The translations under genes were made by a program, and so were the position numbers. Below are positions 1 through 10,990 of a DNA stretch of 64,000 nucleotides, piece after piece; the stretch's first letter is position 1, and every line of letters begins with the position of its first letter. The DNA comes from Onthophagus taurus (lineage: Eukaryota > Arthropoda > Insecta > Coleoptera > Scarabaeidae): NCBI RefSeq assembly GCF_036711975.1, contig NC_091976.1:5084001-5148000 (forward strand), in the 5' to 3' direction. The notes beneath the pieces were generated by a model. The model did not search any database, was not told the DNA's origin, and worked only from the letters and a program-made list of their open reading frames with translations.

Positions 1-579
1 AGGAAATTCACAGGACGTAATGGACAAGTTAATAATAAATTTAAGAGGGCAAGCAAATATATAACGACAATCTCTGACCATAAAACTTGGCAACAAATCA
101 TCTCCAGCAATATGCTTATTAGAAGACGTTGCCATTAATTTAATTAGCTCCTCTTCTGTAGTGGGATGAAAAGAGTATGGCAACGGATTGAAATTAGATT
201 CAGTGAAAGTTCGGTCAGTAGATACAGTGTGAACAGCAGAAAACATGTTAGCAAAAGCATTTACAATATCTTGAGGAACAGCGAGAACATTGCTCTGACT
301 ATCAATCAGATTACAGGGTATTCTTGTGGTACGTTTCTTAGCTCGGAGAAAATTCCATATACTGGACGGATCCGTCTTGATGGTATTTTGTATGTTGTGA
401 AGATACTTCATGTAACTGTCGTTTATTTCATTTTTTAACAACCTCCTTAGTCGCTTAAATTCATTATAAAATACATTTTTTTTTGTTTTAATCCATTTTT
501 TGTGATAGAATTTTTTGATATTAATATGTCTCATCATACTGTTTAAATATTTTGAAGGATCATATAATAATTTCTAATA
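1..579 (-). pseudogene. Non-LTR retrotransposon fragment (linker and start of reverse transcriptase)
   Basis: Read on the minus strand, one frame stays open from about 579 to the window edge. It contains a tract typical of the region between endonuclease and reverse transcriptase of jockey-like elements: IWNFLRAKKRTTRIP, followed by AVPQDIVNAFANMFS and the start of the RT at KHIAGDDLLPS. Stops appear upstream of 579, so the element is 5' truncated or decayed, and its 3' part lies outside the window. It is a dead fragment with no host function. The clade (jockey-like) is inferred from motif style only. Confidence 0.75.
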
Positions 580-775
580 ACGCTAGAAAATATAGGTTCC
601 CTTGAATGTTCCACAATGTACTTTTACGCCAGGCATTGAATGAATGAGATTTTGACTGCAAATTGGATTATTGTTATTGGATATTAGGTATGATAAATGA
701 AAATAGAAAATTTTTATCTGAAAATTCTTTGGACAGATAATTAGTCTACGAAAAATCCTCGTTAATTACGCGAAA

Positions 776-1260
776 TTCAACATCAAGGGCGTTGGAGTCT
801 TAATATGCGGTGTGGCATCCTGAGAGGCAGCATTATCGGACCACATTACTTCAAGCACTAAATGGCAACGAGTTTCTAGATTTTTGATCAATCAATTACC
901 GATTTTGATAGAAGATGTAATTGGAAAGACTACAAACTTTGTTGTCACAACGGTACGGTTGTCCGGCACATTTTGCTATAATTGTGAAAGACCATCTAAA
1001 CGCAGTGTTTCACCAACGATGGATCGGAAGAGGAAGCCTGTTTATATGATTCAGATTCCCAGACTTAACTTGTTTGGATTTTAATTATGGGGCTCGTTAA
1101 AGGACATAGTATTTCAAACTCAACCTACAACCAGAAAAGACATAGAAAATGGGATTCGGGATGCCATTCTCAACATACCAAGAGCCGAAAATGAAGGCGC
1201 AGTTTTTTTCCACGCAACAGAGGCTCTAGCAATGCATAGAACGTGATGGACGGCAATTTG
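776..1260 (+). pseudogene. Decayed mariner-like transposase (DD(E/D), DUF4817-type)
   Basis: No long frame survives, but successive short stretches in different plus frames follow the order of an insect mariner-like transposase: CGILRGSIIGPHYF near 808, LIEDV near 903, HFAIIVKDHLNAVFHQRWIGRG near 970-1035 (split by frame changes), FPDLTCLDF near 1056, then LWGSLKDIVFQTQPTTRKD near 1088. The last motifs resemble the conserved PDL(S/T)-LD-WG block carrying the third catalytic acidic residue. Several stops and shifts make it non-functional. Terminal inverted repeats were not found. Confidence 0.6.
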
Positions 1261-1675
1261 AGCATTTAAGGAGGCATTAAAAAAACTTTTAGAAGCTCGA
1301 ACTAATTTCTTTAGGGCAATTAGTAGTAGTTAGTTTTACAATTATTACCGTATTTTCTCGAATCTTATTCGCACTCGAATGTAAACCGCACCCCGATTTG
1401 AAAAATTCGTGGTGGTAAAAACATGTAGCTTGCGAATGTAACCCGAATCTTTCTTTGTGCAATCCGACGGCACCAAAACTATACGATGTCGTTGTTTAAT
1501 AATAATAATAGTTTTATTGAATAAGTATGATTATACATTATTCTCGTCAATAATATACAGTTCGTAAAACTCAAAATATTACATATCCTTCCTTACAACC
1601 CATTCACAACCCAGGATTTACATATTAGGAAAGTTCTTGTCTGCAAGGTGAGTGTGATATTGCTTCAAATGTTCA
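1261..1675. other. No gene seen; short AAT microsatellite
   Basis: No coding frame or transposon signature was recognised. A short AAT run lies near 1498-1510, similar to the AAT/TTA tails that end CR1-like elements elsewhere in this window, so an eroded retroelement tail is possible. Confidence 0.4.
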
Positions 1676-3124
1676 ACCTTTAAAATATTACAACAGAAAA
1701 AAACCTGTGATTTTGGAATGTGATGCTAGTAGTTTCGGGTTGGGAGTAGTTGCATTTCAAAAGAATGGTGTTATAGGTTACGTATCCAGAACACTTACTA
1801 GATCTGAAAGAAATTATGCCCAAATCGAAAAAGAACTGTTAGCAATAGTGTTCGGTTGTACAAGATTAGACCAAATGTTAGTTGGAAATGGAGTAACAGT
1901 AAAAACTGATCACAAACCTTTTTTACGGATACTTGAGAAACCATTATTAAATGCACCAAAACAATTACAACAAATGTTAATGACACTTCAAAGATATAAC
2001 ATTGAATTAGAATGTGTCACAGGAAAGAATAATGTAGTAGCCGACACATTGTCTCGTGCTCCATTAAACGATAGTTATTATAATGAAATATCGAAGCACA
2101 AAAGAATCGATATTTTCAAAGTATTTGAAAAAGTGAAAAATGCGACATATTTACAGGTTACCGAAGAGAGACTTAAAATGATTAAAGAGTAAACATTGAG
2201 ACACAAAACTTTACAAAAAATGATAACATTTATTACAGATGGTTGGCCATCTGTAATGAAAAACATTCCTGAAGACATAAAAATATACAATCAGTTCAAA
2301 CACGAAATATCAGTGCAAGATGGAATTTTATTCAAAAATGATAGAATAATAATATGTAGCATACAATTTGAGAAAAACTATATTTGAAAAAGTTGATTTA
2401 AGTCACAATGGTATTGAGTCAACAGTAAAACTAGCCAAACGAAATTTATTCTGGCCTGGTATGACAACAGAAATAATTAATAAAGTAAAAGAATGTGACA
2501 TATGTGCTAAATTTCATAACAATCAACAACAATCAGAAATGAATTCACATGAAATTCCAGTTTACCCATTTCAATTTATATCAATGGACATTTTTACACA
2601 AGAACTGAATAACAAAAAACCTGAAAGAATACCTGAAAAAATATGTTCAGATAACGGAACGAATTTTGCGAGTGTGGAATTTAGAAAATTTTGTAACAGC
2701 TGGGAAATACAACATACAACATCGTCTCCACACCATCCAAAATGAAACGGAAAAGCATAATCAGCGGTTAAAATAGTCCAGTTGAAAGACTCTACTCGAG
2801 AAGTACACGAACCGGAATACCGTCACCCATAAACAATTTAAAACCTAAAATTGTAGATAATGTTCCTAAAATTTTAGAAAACAACAGAAGGAAAAGCAAA
2901 TTTTATTACGACCAGAAAAGTCGAAAATTACCAGAATTAAAAATAGGACAATCTGTAATAATACAAATGAAACCTGAACAGTCAACTGTATGGACAAAAG
3001 GGAAAATTGATGAAAAACTGAATGATAATACATGTATAGTTAATGTGGAAGGAACACTGTATAGAAGAAATGTAATACATATTAGACCACATAATAGCGA
3101 GATTAACAAAAATGAGACACAGTG
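1676..3124 (+). pseudogene. Ty3/gypsy retrotransposon pol: RNase H and integrase, 5' truncated
   Basis: The reading begins in the end of the reverse transcriptase and enters RNase H with ECDASSFGLGVVAFQ, SERNYAQIEKELLAIVFG, KTDHKPF and ADTLSRAPL. After a stop near 2190 and a shift near 2370 an integrase follows: zinc-binding H-H-C-C region (SHNGIEST, NLFWPGM, CDICAKFH), the first catalytic segment QFISMDIFTQ, then ICSDNGTNFASVEF with the second Asp and a TSSPHHPK end. The spacing between the first two catalytic Asp regions is too short, so part of the core is deleted. A basic C-terminal region continues to about 3124. Gag, protease and most of RT are missing. Confidence 0.85.
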
Positions 3125-3423
3125 AGAATAATGAAAAGAAAATGGAAACAGAGAAAACGGAAGTGAATACTGAACGAATTTAAAAACAAGAAGAGGGGTT
3201 AGAAGAGAGGACGAAGGAAACAAATAACAATGATACAAACAATTTGAAGGAAGAAACGAATGAGAATAATATTGACAATTCGAGGGACAAAATAAGACAG
3301 CAAGAACCAATAAAAGCGAAGGAAGAACCAAGGAAGTGAGAAGGAAGAACCAAGGAAGTGAGAAGGGAGACAAAGAAAGATGAGAAGTTTGATGATTATA
3401 AACTTTATTAAAAGAGAAGGGGA
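3125..3423 (+). other. Purine-rich tail and polypurine tract of the gypsy element
   Basis: The stretch after pol is strongly A/G-rich with no convincing frame. It ends with AAAAGAGAAGGGGA directly before the TG of the LTR, as expected of the polypurine tract priming plus-strand synthesis in an LTR retrotransposon. Confidence 0.6.
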
Positions 3424-3592
3424 TGTTATATATATAGTTAAGTTAGTTATTTTTAGTTTTAACAGTTTAGGTTGGTAAGAGAAAGGCATTAGATGTGAGA
3501 GAATGACATGTAAGAACTTGTAAGAAGCCAAGCTGTTTTATCTAATAAAAAACCTATACATTTTTTAATATTAAACGGAGTTTAATATAACA
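3424..3592 (+). repeat. 3' LTR of the upstream gypsy element
   Basis: The segment starts TGTTATAT and ends ATATAACA, a short terminal inversion of TG...CA type, directly after a polypurine tract. It includes AATAAAAAACC, a plausible polyadenylation signal, near 3544. The matching 5' LTR is absent because the element is 5' truncated, so LTR identity and age cannot be judged. Confidence 0.7.
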
Positions 3593-3617
3593 CAACCAAA
3601 ACTTTTTCATTTTTAAT

Positions 3618-4940
3618 AATAATTATTACCAGATGAAAGATGGTCTCTCTATGGGTTCGCCCATCTCAGGTATAATAGGTGATATTTATGTCAATCATTT
3701 CGAAAACAAGCTTTTCTCAGATAAATATAAGCTTATAACCAAAGATATCTCATTTTACGGGAGATATGTAGATATCTTTATCATTTTTGAAGGTAATGCA
3801 GCAAAACTTTCAGCATTAAATAATATCTTTTAAAATATTAATAACCTGCAGTTTACTTTTGAAATTGAAACAGACTGTAGACTTAACTTTTTAAATATTA
3901 ATCGGAATTTGATATTAACGTGTGTAACATATAAATGAAACAACCAGAAGTTGGGATATTACCATTACCCAGTTTTCTCATCGAATTCAAAAATATCTAA
4001 ACATTTGTTAAATAATAAACACAAATTTGATAATATATCATTGAACGGTGTATATAAGATCGAATGTTCAAATTGCAAAATGTGCTATATAGGTCAGACT
4101 GGAAGAAACATCCTCACTAAATTAAAAGAACACCTAAATAAAGATACTTCAGCTGTTTTTAAGCATTTAAAACTTAATAACCATACTACAGAAATTAATA
4201 ATGTGAGTCTGTTGAAGAATATAAAGAAGTCGAAAATACTTGATTTATTTGAGGAATACTTTATATATAAGAATAACAACAATAATTGTCTTATGAACGA
4301 CATAGCGGATAGTAATAATTATAGATTTTTCATCAAACACATGCAATAAGTGATTTTTCCATATAATCTATTGATAGATGTTTCATATTTATAGATATAG
4401 ATGAGAAATAGAATTTAAGTTATAGAATAGATACAACATATAAACGATACACCGCTTTCTAGAATGAGATATCGCCTTTCTTCTCTTTTCAATAATTCTT
4501 TATCGAAACCAGTCTATCTCGTCCTTTTGTGTGAAGAGTAGTCTTTTTCGATTTCTTATATTTTGTTGTTAAGTTCGTGATTTTTGCATGTTTTTAATAT
4601 GTAAAAACGCCGTTTATTTTACTTTCCGACATACATCATATTGATTTTTAAATATTCTGTAACGGATAGTTATTGTAAGTACGCTATTTGTACAATTCAC
4701 CATTTTGTATTTCCTTTTTATTGATTTTTAGAACAACTTTGAGTTAAGATCATTTATCCTAAATATCTAAATTACGCTCTGACGGTAATTTATGTTCTTT
4801 ACTTTTATATTTTTAGATCATATTTAGGGTAATTTCTGGATTGTTCTATATTCCTTTTAATACATTTTTATTAATGTAGTTGTGCCTGAGCAAGACCACT
4901 ATATGGTCGAATACTATAGTAAGCACTGAATAATATAAAT
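3618..4940 (+). pseudogene. Penelope-like element: RT fragment and GIY-YIG endonuclease
   Basis: Two broken frames belong together. The first (to 3833) has MKDGLSMGSPISGIIGDIYV, the RT motif preceding the catalytic loop of Penelope-like elements, followed by FYGRYVDIFIIF where the usual YVDD reads YVDI. The second (3951-4349) has the Penelope-type nuclease YKIECSNCKMCYIGQTGRN, then LKEHLNKD, HLKLNNHT and a C-terminal FEEYFIYKN; the GIY-YIG signature is CYIGQTGRN plus downstream R/E. A 3' tail with TGCCTGAGCAAGACC near 4887 probably belongs to it. The RT is 5' truncated, one catalytic Asp is lost, and the frame is interrupted near 3834-3950. Confidence 0.8.
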
Positions 4941-5895
4941 AAATTATTCTATTATCGTTACAAGAATTTTATGTAATAAAAGATGTCGTCAACATTCTTT
5001 AAATTGGAAAATATAATTTTTTTTTTCGTTTTTCTTAGGAATATAAAAATATTACATAGTCCCTTTCTAAAATAAACGATTCAATTATAGCAATAAGAGC
5101 AATTTTTTGTTTTGAAACAGTTTAATTGAATTTCTTGTTGTATTATTATCTTGTTCAAAAAAATAAACGCTATTAATTTCATATTTTCTAATTTATATTA
5201 TTTTTTTCAGCTTTCTTTGCTTTTTGTCAGTCTAAAATATATTGTTGAAGATAAATTATAAAATTTTGCTCAAAAAACTTATTAAAAGAAAAATAAAACA
5301 GAAAAAAGCGTAACTCCATCTAAAGTGCCCGAAATTATATGAAATTACCAACCATAATAGATTCTAATGTTCTCATTTTCAATTGTATCTAAATTCAACA
5401 GTTAAAATGTAAATATAATTTAAAGAATCCAGTTTTTTCTGTCTCAAGCTGTCGGATTACGAACTTAATAAATAAAATAATTTCCAGATATTTCTCTTGC
5501 CCCCTTTTTCTATAAACATTTTTTTCCCAAACCTCTATGCCTTACTATTGTCCAGATACAGCCGCTCTGTACCCTTATCAAGACACCTGTATAATAAGAC
5601 TTTTTTGGTAAAATTTAAAATGATTATTTTTATAAAAAATTAATGTTAGAAACCAATTATTTGGTAATGTTGAAAGATATCTATATATTTAAAAATAAAA
5701 CTGTTGTGAAACTACCAAAATAACACAAGTTACAACTTATTTACATACAACCACAGCAGCTAGTAACTCATCAACCCAAATTACTCAATTCTTATCATTT
5801 AAAAGGTCACCATTAAAATTTTAATGACCTTTAACCTTAACTGATTAAAAAAAACATCCTTTCAAAACGCAATGTAAGATAAAATAAATTAATTA
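4941..5895. other. AT-rich, probably intron of the ornithine-carrier gene
   Basis: No frame with recognisable coding content was seen on either strand. It lies immediately downstream of the second exon's splice donor of the minus-strand carrier gene and is therefore probably intronic. A missing third carrier exon was looked for here by motif and not found. Confidence 0.4.
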
Positions 5896-5915
5896 TTAAA
5901 AAAAAAAATAGTTAC

Positions 5916-6577
5916 CTTCATATCCACCAAAAAATACAAAATACCCCGGCATTTCTCTTGCTAAAGTTGCCACCAAACCCTTAAACATTCCCTTTATTCC
6001 CTCAGTCTTCAGAATTTTCCCAACTAAATCAACAGGGCCCACTCGTTTCATTGTAATTCCCTCTTGATTATTAACTTCATGCATAGCTTGTAATTTACAT
6101 TTAACTAGCTCCGTGGGGCATAAAACCAATGAGGAAAAAAACGCTGCTAAGCACCCAGCCGATGCATTACTTATAGTGCTTAAACTTTCTATGCTTTCAG
6201 CTCCAGTTACTTTTTGCATAAACTTTTGACAGAAACCGTAGCCCAAAAATAAAACAGAATTTTCAGCTACATTTGCAGCTAAAGCCGGAACTGTACCCGC
6301 GTATAAACCAGAATAAACACCATCCACAGCGAGCGTTTGTTTAAAACATTTTATCATCGTATTGTATTGCCCTGGAAAGGTTTGCATTTTGACTTTTATG
6401 GTATCCAAAGGTTGGCCTACATAAACTAAGGCAATACCACCTAGAGAAGAAAATAAGATTTATATGAAAATTAATTAAATTATTAGGAATATTACCTAGT
6501 GATCCAGCAGTAAAATCGATAATCGCATCTTTGGTATGGCTTGCTTGGTCCACCACTGTTGTAGCTTCCGTTAACAT
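5916..6577 (-). CDS. Mitochondrial ornithine carrier (SLC25A15/ORC1-like), first two exons
   Basis: This is a mitochondrial carrier family protein expected in the inner membrane, exchanging ornithine (and citrulline) for the urea-cycle/arginine pathway. Exon 1 is 6496-6577 (start MLTEATTVVDQ) and contains IIDFTAGSLG; its donor GTAATATTCC joins a TTCTCTAG acceptor to exon 2 at 5916-6440. The junction is phase 1 and gives GSLGGIALVYVGQPLDTIKV, the first carrier signature Px(D/E)xx(K/R). Exon 2 has KVKMQTFPGQYNTM, ALAANVAENSVLFLGYGFCQ and the second signature LCPTELVKCKLQAM, then REMPGYFVFFGGYE, all diagnostic of the ornithine subfamily. Exon 2 ends at a GTAACT donor. The third repeat, about 110 residues, was not found, so the gene is either split by a long transposon-filled intron running off the window or truncated. 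Confidence 0.88.
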
Positions 6578-7439
6578 TTTCTGTTGCTTTTTTTTCAAAA
6601 AAATCTTTGGTTAAAAGGCAAGAAAGATACTTATTAAACGTATTATTTTGAAATAGACTTGTTTGCGATAAGGAGTATCGTTTACTGATGTGTTTCAGAT
6701 TTGGGTGATGTGATGACGTTCCGCGTTTGAGGTTATGTACCCGTTGCTATGTTACGATTACGTATACAACACGTGTTTTTGACGTATTTACGATCATTTC
6801 AAAAGTTTCAAAATAAAACTTATCTATTATTTATTTTTTATTAATTTCAATTATTAAGTAATCTTTTTATATTGATAATAATCCATCTTTTGCAAAAATA
6901 TTTTATATTGAATAATAAATTAGAAGTAGAAAAATTTAATTGTGATGTTTATTAATGATTGTATTCATTTTTATTCTTTACTTTTATATAGGCAACCTAA
7001 AATGCAACATTGTAATTTTGGTTGTACTAATAAAATTGTTTTAAATATTACAAATTTGCTTTAAAATGCTGTTTATTTCATTATAATATCTCATTGTCAG
7101 TATATTCTTGAAACACGATGTTTTAAAGATTATTGAGATTAAAAAAATTAAAAATTGAAGAACGTTCTTCAATTTTAACATGTTAACTTGCAATTTTGTC
7201 TTTAATCTTTTAAAATTTTATTAGAATAAATACCTTTGTGAACTTAATATTTAACGATATGACTTTTCTGTGAACTCTTGTAAAATTAGTCTCTGAGTAT
7301 GGTCATGGGCCGAAACTAGTCAGACTTAATTAATAAAACCAGTTTTAAAAGTTGAGAAAATTTAGAAAATAAAATTTAATTACCTTTTCATAATTTAACA
7401 ACTGGTAAAATGGATTTAAATTATAACTATAACCTATAT
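6578..7439. other. Upstream region of the carrier gene; no gene seen
   Basis: AT-rich DNA with no supported frame. It should hold the promoter and 5' leader of the minus-strand carrier gene; no clear TATA box was recognised. Near 7280-7330 a segment reading GTATGGTCATGGGCCGAAAC followed by AATAAAACC resembles a Penelope-type 3' tail, with low certainty. Confidence 0.35.
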
Positions 7440-10400
7440 TGCCACAAATAAAAAGAAACAAATTTTATAGCGAATTTTGAAAATTATCGATGAAAATTGC
7501 AACATCGAAAATTTTATCAAAACTTCAAATATTGTTTTCTCAAAAACTAAAAGTTATTTTTCAAAACGTTATTAACATTTTTAACACTTTTATTAACATT
7601 TTGGGAAATGTTCATACTCATATTCAAAGAAATCGATTTTATACGAATTTTTAAAACTTAATCGGCGAAAATTGCAAAATTCGAAAAAATTGTCGATCAC
7701 TTCAAAAATATACTTCTCAAAAACTAAAAACGATTTTTCAAAACGGCTTGTTGCATTAAAAAGGGGATACTTTAATCAATAATTGGTGATATTTCCACAA
7801 GGGTCCTTCAAGAAATTAATTTTATAGCGAATTTTGAAAATTATCGATGAAAATTGCAACATCCAGAATTTTATCAAAACTTCAAATATTGTTTTCTCAA
7901 AAACTAAAAGTTATTTTTCAAAACGTATTGGTTCATTGGAAAGAGGACACTTTTATTAACATTTTGGGAAATGTTCATACTCATATTCCAAAAACTGGAT
8001 TTTATACAAATTTTTGAAACTTAATCGGCGAAAATTGCAAAATTCGAAAAAATTGTCGATTACTTTAAAATTTTTTTTCTCAAAAACTAAAAGTGATTTC
8101 TCAAAACGGCTTGTTGCATTAAAAAGGGGATACTTTAATTAATAATTGGTGATATTTCCACAAGGATCCTTCAAAGAATGAATTTTATAGCGAATTTTGC
8201 AAGTTATCGATGAAAATTGCAACATCGAAAATTTTATCATAACTTCAAACATTGTTTTCTCAAAAACTAAAAGATATTTTTCAAAACGGGTTGATTCATT
8301 GGAAAGAGGACACTTTTATTAACATTTTTGGAAATGTTCATACTCATATCCCAAGAAATCGATTTTATACGAATTTTCAAAACTTAATCAGCAAAAATTG
8401 CAAATTTCGAAAAAATTTTCGATCACTTCCAAATTTTTTTTCTCATAAACAAAAAGCGACGTCTCAAAACAGTTTGTTGCATTAAAAAGAGGATACTTTA
8501 ATTAATAATTGGTGATATTTCCACAAGGATCCTTCAAGAAATTAATTTTATAGCGAATTATGAAAATTATCGATGACAATTGCAACATGGAAAATTTTTT
8601 CAAAATTTCAAATGTTGCTTTCTCAAAAACTAAAAGCTATTTTTCAAAACGGGTTGGTTCATTGGAAAGAAGACACTCTTATTAACAGTTAGGGAAATTT
8701 TCATACTCATATTCCAAGAACTGGATTTTATACGCATTTTTAAAATTTAATCGGCGAAAATTGCTAAATTCGAAAAAATTGTCGATCACTTCAAAAATAT
8801 ATTTCTCAAAAACTAAAAGAGATTTTTCAAAACGGCTTGTTGCATTAAAAAGGGGATACTTTAATTAATAATTGGTGATATTTCCACAAGGATCCTTCAA
8901 GAAATTAATTTTGTAGCGAATTTTGCAAGTTATCGATGAAAATTGCAACATCGAAAATTTTATCATAACTTCAAATATTGTTTTCTCAAAAATTAAAAGG
9001 TATTTTTCAAAACGGGTTGATTCATTGGAAAGAGGACATTTTTATTAACATTTTTGGAAATGTTCATACTCATATCCCAAGAAATCGATTTTATACGCAT
9101 TTTCAAAACTTAATCAGCAAAAATTGCAAAATTCGAAAAAAATTTCGATCACTTCAAAAATTGTTTTCTCAAAAACTAAAAGCGATTTCTCAAAACGGCT
9201 TGTTGCATTAAAAAGAGGATACTTTAATTAATAATTGGTGATATTTCCACAAGGATCCTTCAAGAAATTAATTTTATAGCAAATTTTGCAAGTTATCGAT
9301 GAAGAAAGCAACATCGAAAATTTTATCATAACTCCAAATATTATTTTCTCAAAAACTAAAAGATATTTTTCAAAACGGGTTTGGTTCATTGGAAAGAGGA
9401 CATTTTTATTAACATTTTTGGAAATGTTCATACTCATATCCCAAGAAATCGATTTTATACGCATTTTCAAAACTTAATCAGCAAAAATTGCAAAATTCGA
9501 AAAAATTTTCGATCACTTCAAAAATTGTTTTCTCAAAAACTAAAAGCGATTTCTCAAAACGGCTTGTTGCATTAAAAAGAGGATACTTTAATTAATAATT
9601 GGTGATATTTCCACAAGGATCCTTCAAGAAATTAATTTTATAGCAAATTTTGCAAGTTATCGATGAAGAAAGCAACATCGAAAATTTTATCATAACTCCA
9701 AATATTATTTTCTCAAAAACTAAAAGATATTTTTCAAAACGGGTTTGGTTCATTGGAAAGAGGACACTTTTATTAACATTTTTGGAAATGTTCATACTTA
9801 TATCCCAAGAAATCGATTTTATACGCATTTTCAAAACTTAATCAGCAAAAATTGCAAAATTTGAAAAAAATTTTCGATCACTTCAAAAATTTTTTTCTCA
9901 AAAACGAAAAGCGATTTCTCAAAACGGCTTGTTGCATTAAAAAGAGGATACTTTAATTAATAATTGGTGATATTTCTACAAGGATCCTTCAAGAAATTAA
10001 TTTTATAGCGAATTTTGCAAGTTATCGATGAAGATTGCAACATCGAAAATTTTATCATAACTTCAAATAGTGTTTTCTCAAAAACTAAAAGATATTTTTC
10101 AAAACGGGTTTGGTTCATTGGAAAGAGGACACTTTTATTAACATTTTTGGAAATGTTCATACTCATATACCAAGAAATCGATTTTATACGAATTTTCAAA
10201 ACTTAATCAGCAAAAATTGCAAATTTCGAAAAAATTTTCGATCACTTCCAAATTTTTTTTCTCATAAACAAAAAGCGACTTCTCAAAACAGTTTGTTGCA
10301 TTAAAAAGAGGATACTTTAATTAATAATTGGTGATATTTCCACAAGGATCCTTCAAGAAATTAATTTTATAGCGAATTATGAAAATTATCGATGACAATT

Positions 10401-10990
10401 ATTGCAACATCGAAATTTTTTTCAAAACTTCAAATATTGTTTTCTCAAAAACTAAAAGTTATTTTTCAAAACGTGTTGGTTCATTGGGAAGATGACACTC
10501 TTATTAACAGTTAGGGAAATTTTCATACTCATATTCCAAGAACTGGATTTTATACGAATTTTTAAAATTTAATCGGCGAAAATTGCTAAATTCGAAAAAA
10601 TTGTCGATCACTTCAAAAATGTATTTCTCAAAAACTAAAAGCGATTTTTCAAAACGGCTTGTTACATTAAAAAGGAAATACTTTAATTAATAATTGGTGA
10701 TATTTCCACAAGGATCCTTCAAGAAATTAATTTTATAGCGAATTTTGCAAGTTATCGATGAAAATTGCAACATCGAAAATTTTATCATAACTTCAAATAT
10801 TGTTTTCTCAAAAACTAAAAGATATTTTTCAAAACGGGTTGGTTCATTGGAAAGAACACACTCTTATTAACACTTAGGGAAATTTTCATACTCATATTTC
10901 AAGAACTGGATTTTATACGAATATTTAAAACTTAATCGGCGATAAATTGCAAAATACAAAAAAATTGTCGATCACTTCAAAAATTTTACT
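7440..10990. repeat. Satellite array, ~181 bp monomers paired as ~363 bp dimers
   Basis: The marker CTCAAAAACTAAAAG recurs at 7539, 7716, 7898, 8079, 8259 and onward with 177-182 bp spacing. Alternate monomers differ: one type reads GGTTCATTGGAAAGAGGACA and TTCATACTCATATCCCAAG, the other reads GCATTAAAAAGGGGATACTT and ATATTTCCACAAGGATCC. The AATTGGTGATATTTCCACAA block occurs at about 7780, 8143, 8506, 8869, 9232, 9596, 9960, 10324 and 10687, a steady period of about 363. There are nearly ten dimers. Short open frames on both strands inside the array are by-products of the repeat and are not genes. The first dimer carries a small local rearrangement near 7570. Confidence 0.93.

Noticed and set aside
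2906-3531. Minus-strand frames rich in Leu, Ser and Phe that look like membrane proteins
   Set aside because: They are the complement of the A/G-rich tail, polypurine tract and LTR of the plus-strand gypsy element.
7440-10990. Many 60-80 codon open frames on both strands with near-identical products
   Set aside because: They recur with the ~363 bp satellite period on both strands and lack splice or domain support; they are by-products of the repeat.
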